A stretch of DNA of 25,711 nucleotides, taken from contig JAHHST010000008.1 in NCBI GenBank assembly GCA_020025055.1, forward strand, positions 1-25,711, written 5' to 3'. The position numbers and the translations under genes were made by a program. Positions 22,992-25,711 of this stretch are shown one piece after another. Positions within the stretch are counted from its first letter, which is position 1; each line of letters starts with the position of its first letter. This DNA is from Longicatena sp. Its GTDB lineage: Bacteria; Bacillota_I; Bacilli_A; Erysipelotrichales; Erysipelotrichaceae. The notes under the pieces were generated by a model. The model was given only the letters and a program-made list of their open reading frames with translations. It made no database searches and had not been told where the DNA came from.

Positions 22992-23965
22992 CGTGTCACC
23001 TCTTTCATCTTATATAACATTTGATCAATTAACATATGTATGTTTACTGATTTTAATAACATATCTTTACTATACATTAATATTTGAATCATCTGTACCC
23101 TATCAATATCTTTTTCTTGTATAGCTTTCATTGTTTTTAGATACCATTCATCTTCGCACATCGTCTTATGTTTAATTTGATCCTTAAAAAAAATCAATAA
23201 CATATCTATAACATACTGAAGACATTGTTTACCGTATTTTTTTTCTTTAACATTAAAACCCTCTAATTGTAAAAATAGTAATGCACGATTAACAGAATTT
23301 TTATAATAATCTATCATTGTTTTAAATACATATTTTGCATGCTGATAATCATCCGTTTCTGATACGTCAATTATATTTTGTTTCTGATGTTTCATATGCG
23401 ACAACATAAATGCATCAAACAAATCAATTTCATCCTTAACACTATCATAACAAGTATCAAAGCTTAATGCAGTAAAAGGAATATTTTGACATCTCGATAT
23501 AATAGTCGGTAATACTCGATCCATCTGTTCAACAATCAATATCGCAACCATATCGCTAGTTGGTTCTTCTAAAAACTTTAATAAAGAATTTAATGCGTCC
23601 GGTGTAGCATTTTCAGCATAATTTAGAATATATACTTTTTTTCCACTACTTTCTAAACCTGTTTTACTAAATTCTCTCTGTAACTTAATAATATCATCTT
23701 TTTTTATTGATGTTTTACTACCATCAATATATTTAACATCAACATATTCATTTGCTGCAATTCTTTTACAAGTATTACATGTTTCACATGCAAAACCTTC
23801 TGTTTCGCAAATTAAACTTTGTGCAAGCAAATATGCAGCCTCTTTTTTCATAGTTCCTGATGGACCAGAAAACATATATGCATGTGCAATTTTATCATTG
23901 TATAATGCATTTTTTAATGTTTGATACACAACAGGTTGTTGTTGCTTTAATATATCCTTAATCAT
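22988..23965 (-). CDS. holB: DNA polymerase III delta' subunit
   Basis: Part of the clamp loader that places the sliding clamp on DNA. The 325-residue protein has an AAA+ fold with a Walker-A-like GPSGTMKKEAA (34-44), a four-cysteine zinc module (Cys53, 60, 63 and 66) and the SRC sensor motif ISRCQ (156-160). The P-loop departs from GxxGxGK[ST], with Thr-Met-Lys-Lys at the end, fitting delta' subunits that do not hydrolyse ATP. It overlaps tmk by 8 bases and ricT by 4, so the three are translationally coupled. Confidence 0.93.
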   Translation of the reverse strand: MIKDILKQQQPVVYQTLKNALYNDKIAHAYMFSGPSGTMKKEAAYLLAQSLICETEGFACETCNTCKRIAANEYVDVKYIDGSKTSIKKDDIIKLQREFSKTGLESSGKKVYILNYAENATPDALNSLLKFLEEPTSDMVAILIVEQMDRVLPTIISRCQNIPFTALSFDTCYDSVKDEIDLFDAFMLSHMKHQKQNIIDVSETDDYQHAKYVFKTMIDYYKNSVNRALLFLQLEGFNVKEKKYGKQCLQYVIDMLLIFFKDQIKHKTMCEDEWYLKTMKAIQEKDIDRVQMIQILMYSKDMLLKSVNIHMLIDQMLYKMKEVTR

Positions 23966-24590
23966 ACGATTTTATAATCTCCAACAAAACATCTAATGTA
24001 TTTTGAAATACTTCATTAACTGTTTTTGTTGCATCTATCACATGCATTCTTTCTGGATATAACTTACAAACCTTCTCATATCCTTCTGCAACCATACGAT
24101 GAAAATTCATACTTTCATTATCAAGCCGATCTTTAGAACCTCTTGATTCGATTCTAGATAGTCCTGTATCTAAATCAACATGTAAGAATATAGTTGCATC
24201 TGGTAAATTACCTTCGATTGCAAATTCATTAATTGCATATACTTCATCTATACCAATATTTCTTGCAATCCCTTGATATACTAATGAACTATCAATAAAT
24301 CGATCGCATAGAACAATTTTATTTTCTTCTAATGCTGGTAATACTTTTTCAATTAAGTGTTGTCGTCGACATGCAGCATATAACAATGCTTCACATCGAG
24401 CATCCATAGCTGTATTTTTAGGATCTAAAATAACATTACGAATTTGCTCTGCAATATCGATTCCACCAGGTTCTCTTGTATAAATAACAGGATATCCCAT
24501 TTCTGATAATTTTTCATAAACTAGCTTAGATATAGTGGTTTTTCCACTACCATCATTTCCCTCGAATGTAATAAATAATCCTTTTTTCAT
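23958..24590 (-). CDS. tmk: Thymidylate kinase
   Basis: Phosphorylates dTMP to dTDP for DNA synthesis. The 210-residue enzyme has the P-loop EGNDGSGKTT (10-19), the TREPGG substrate motif, the catalytic DRF (usually DRY/DRF) in LCDRFIDSSLVYQG and a lid with Arg residues in ESRGSKDRLDNE. AAGGAG precedes the ATG. It is the first gene of the tmk-holB-ricT-rsmI operon. The small yaaQ/yaaR genes that lie between tmk and holB in Bacillus are absent here. Confidence 0.97.
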   Translation of the reverse strand: MKKGLFITFEGNDGSGKTTISKLVYEKLSEMGYPVIYTREPGGIDIAEQIRNVILDPKNTAMDARCEALLYAACRRQHLIEKVLPALEENKIVLCDRFIDSSLVYQGIARNIGIDEVYAINEFAIEGNLPDATIFLHVDLDTGLSRIESRGSKDRLDNESMNFHRMVAEGYEKVCKLYPERMHVIDATKTVNEVFQNTLDVLLEIIKSYD

Positions 24591-24621
24591 ACTATAAAAC
24601 TCTCCTTAATTAATCTACACT

Positions 24622-24630
24622 ATTATATCA
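24622..24630 (-). promoter_or_regulatory. Extended -10 promoter of the tmk operon
   Basis: On the minus strand TGATATAAT (24630-24622) is an exact extended -10 (TGn plus TATAAT), about 32 bases before the tmk start. No good -35 accompanies it, which is tolerated with an extended -10. Confidence 0.55.
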
Positions 24631-24728
24631 TATTCACAATATCTATGCATAAAATAAATCATATCCTTTCATTAAAAAACTACGAAAAATGAAAAGAGTT
24701 TGAATTATGTTTTATTCATATTATTATA

Positions 24729-24737
24729 TGTTATAAT
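24729..24737 (+). promoter_or_regulatory. Extended -10 promoter of yggS
   Basis: TGTTATAAT (24729-24737) matches TGnTATAAT exactly and lies 22 bases before the yggS ATG. The -35 region is not consensus. A second possibility is TTGAAT (24700-24705) with TATTAT (24722-24727) at 16-base spacing. Confidence 0.5.
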
Positions 24738-24759
24738 TAGAGCAATTGGAGTGATAGTT

Positions 24760-25401
24760 ATGAATAAAAATACGCTATTAAAAATCAAGGAAGAATTACC
24801 TAAGAATGTAACATTAGTTGCAGTAAGTAAGACTCATACAAAAGAAGAAATTGACGAAGCTTATGAATGCGGTTGTACAATTTTTGGAGAAAATCGTGTA
24901 CAAGAAATAAAAGAAAAATATGATCCAAAATATCATTGGCATATGATTGGACATCTTCAACGAAATAAAGTTAAGGATGTAGTACCATTAGTAGATATGA
25001 TTGAAAGTTTAGATAGTTTAAGACTAGCAAAAGAAATTGAAAAAGAATGTGCAAACATTGATAAAATTATGCCTGTACTTGTCGAAATAAATATTTCAAA
25101 AGAGCCAAACAAAACTGGAATTTTATTTGAGGAATGTGAATCATTTATAAAACAATGCAAGTATTTGCCACATATTGACGTTCAAGGGTTAATGTGTGTT
25201 GGTCCATTACTTGGTGATGATACAGAAACAGAAATATGCTTTAAAAAAATGCAAGTATTATTTCATAAATTACAATCCACATATGGTAAAGATAAAATCA
25301 AATATTTATCAATGGGAATGAGTAATGATTATAAAATCGCATTAGAATGCGATGCTAATATCATTCGTCTAGGTACTATTATATTTGGTAAACGTAATTA
25401 A
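24760..25401 (+). CDS. yggS: YggS-family pyridoxal phosphate homeostasis protein
   Basis: YggS/PLPBP proteins bind PLP without known catalytic turnover and influence vitamin B6 and amino acid homeostasis. The 213-residue protein has the single-domain TIM-barrel of the alanine-racemase N-terminal fold. The PLP lysine lies in LVAVSKTHT near residue 24, followed by GENRVQEI, WHMIGHLQRNKVK, and the phosphate-binding end LSMGMSNDYKIALECDANIIRLGT. The start at 24760 follows GGAGTGAT; an in-frame ATG at 24700 precedes the promoter-like sequence and would add 20 hydrophobic residues not typical of the family. Bacillus places it in the sep/ylm cluster; here it lies beside tmk on the opposite strand. 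Confidence 0.94.
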   Translation: MNKNTLLKIKEELPKNVTLVAVSKTHTKEEIDEAYECGCTIFGENRVQEIKEKYDPKYHWHMIGHLQRNKVKDVVPLVDMIESLDSLRLAKEIEKECANIDKIMPVLVEINISKEPNKTGILFEECESFIKQCKYLPHIDVQGLMCVGPLLGDDTETEICFKKMQVLFHKLQSTYGKDKIKYLSMGMSNDYKIALECDANIIRLGTIIFGKRN

Positions 25402-25419
25402 ATAAAATTTACTAAAAAG

Positions 25420-25438
25420 AGATATCATTGTGATATCT
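25420..25438 (+). repeat. Left copy of the duplicated terminator stem-loop (19-bp direct repeat)
   Basis: AGATATCA (25420-25427) and TGATATCT (25431-25438) form a perfect 8-bp stem with a TTG loop. It recurs exactly at 25629-25647. The preceding G (25419) also matches the last base of the element, so the duplication could be read as 20 bp. The T-run expected after the stem is displaced by the element. Confidence 0.88.
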
Positions 25439-25628
25439 AAGCTTGTTGACAAACTACCTTATTTTAAAAACAAATAAAATCAATTTAGAAAAAGTGGTAG
25501 AAAGCTATTAAATTACAGATGATTTTAGGTTAAAAATACCTTGAAATCATCTTTTTTATATCAAAGTGGAGACTAAAAAAAGACCGAATGACAAAGTCTG
25601 CTCAACGAGTGACTTTGTCAACGGTCTG
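25439..25628 (+). mobile_element. Non-autonomous terminator-targeting element, copy 2 (190 bp)
   Basis: Same family and orientation as 20123-20313, at about 94% identity. Left end AAGCTTGTTGACAAACT; right end carries the same long hairpin and finishes GGTCTG. The internal terminator-like hairpin is intact (GATGATTT with AAATCATC, inner GGT/ACC, then TTTTTT). Where the copies differ inside stems, pairing is kept: A-T here versus G-T in copy 1, and G-T versus G-C in the terminal hairpin (GAGT versus GAGC). It sits behind yggS, flanked by a duplication of a different terminator stem-loop from that of copy 1. No coding capacity. Confidence 0.82.
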
Positions 25629-25654
25629 AGATATCATTGTGATATCTCTTTTTT
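25629..25654. terminator. Right copy of the duplicated terminator behind yggS, with T-run
   Basis: Exact duplicate of the stem-loop 25420-25438, extended by CTTTTTT pairing partly with the AAAAAG that precedes the left copy. It restores a complete terminator downstream of the element. Confidence 0.82.
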
Positions 25655-25689
25655 ATACATATATCAAAATAAATATCTAGTTTTTAAAC

Positions 25690-25711
25690 AAAAAAAAGCC
25701 CTACTCAACTG
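25690..25711. terminator. Partial terminator at the right edge
   Basis: A run of eight A residues (25690-25697) followed by GCCCTACTC reads on the minus strand as GAGTAGGGC then a T-run, the typical 3' arm and tail of an intrinsic terminator. The other arm would lie beyond the window, so this is a guess. 25655-25689 shows nothing. Confidence 0.35.

Noticed and set aside
24700..24759. 20-residue hydrophobic N-terminal extension (signal peptide) on YggS
   Set aside because: It would start before the extended -10 promoter and lacks a ribosome site; the cytosolic family begins at the ATG at 24760 behind GGAGTGAT.

Overview
The window is AT-rich DNA with tightly packed genes, strong Shine-Dalgarno sites (AGGAGG/GGTGA types) and Bacillota-type gene sets: glmU-prs, tmk-holB-ricT-rsmI, a CpsA-like LCP protein and a VanR/VanS-like two-component pair. 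This points to a low-GC member of the Bacillota. The protein flavour suggests Erysipelotrichia, but that is inference and was not tested by any search. TGA is used as a stop and TGG for tryptophan, so the standard bacterial code applies.

Layout. 1-940: an ArsC/YusI-like thioredoxin-fold protein and a DtxR/MntR-family metalloregulator. 982-3096 (minus): tatD and mnmE. 3259-4761: an LCP (LytR-CpsA-Psr) cell-wall ligase. 4923-5693: a protein of unknown function. 5742-8070 (minus): glmU-prs. 8211-10206 (minus): response regulator and histidine kinase. 10359-12681 (minus): pheA and an aminotransferase. 13007-18256 (plus): an aromatic operon aroB-aroC-aroF-aroA-tyrA. 18344-20089: an ABC exporter. 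20345-24590 (minus): tmk-holB-ricT-rsmI, then a small hypothetical gene and a broken acetyltransferase-like gene. 24760-25401: yggS.

The centre of the window is an aromatic amino acid region with divergent promoters. One arm makes phenylalanine from chorismate (pheA plus a transaminase). The other builds chorismate and diverts it to tyrosine. In front of aroB lies a 10-codon reading frame with its own ribosome site and four consecutive tyrosine codons, then a hairpin, then a perfect terminator about 20 bases before the aroB start. This has the form of a tyrosine-sensing leader-peptide attenuator. Bacillota normally use T-boxes for this job, and no T-box is visible here. aroD, aroE and aroK are not in the cluster.

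The second striking signal is a 190/191-bp repeated element present twice (20123-20313 and 25439-25628), about 94% identical by hand count. Each copy sits directly behind a gene and is flanked by a direct duplication of a whole, locus-specific transcription-terminator stem-loop (26 bp and 19 bp). The element has inverted ends, carries its own terminator-like hairpin and ends in a long hairpin. It looks like a non-autonomous transposable element that targets terminators and duplicates them, so the host gene keeps a working terminator after insertion.
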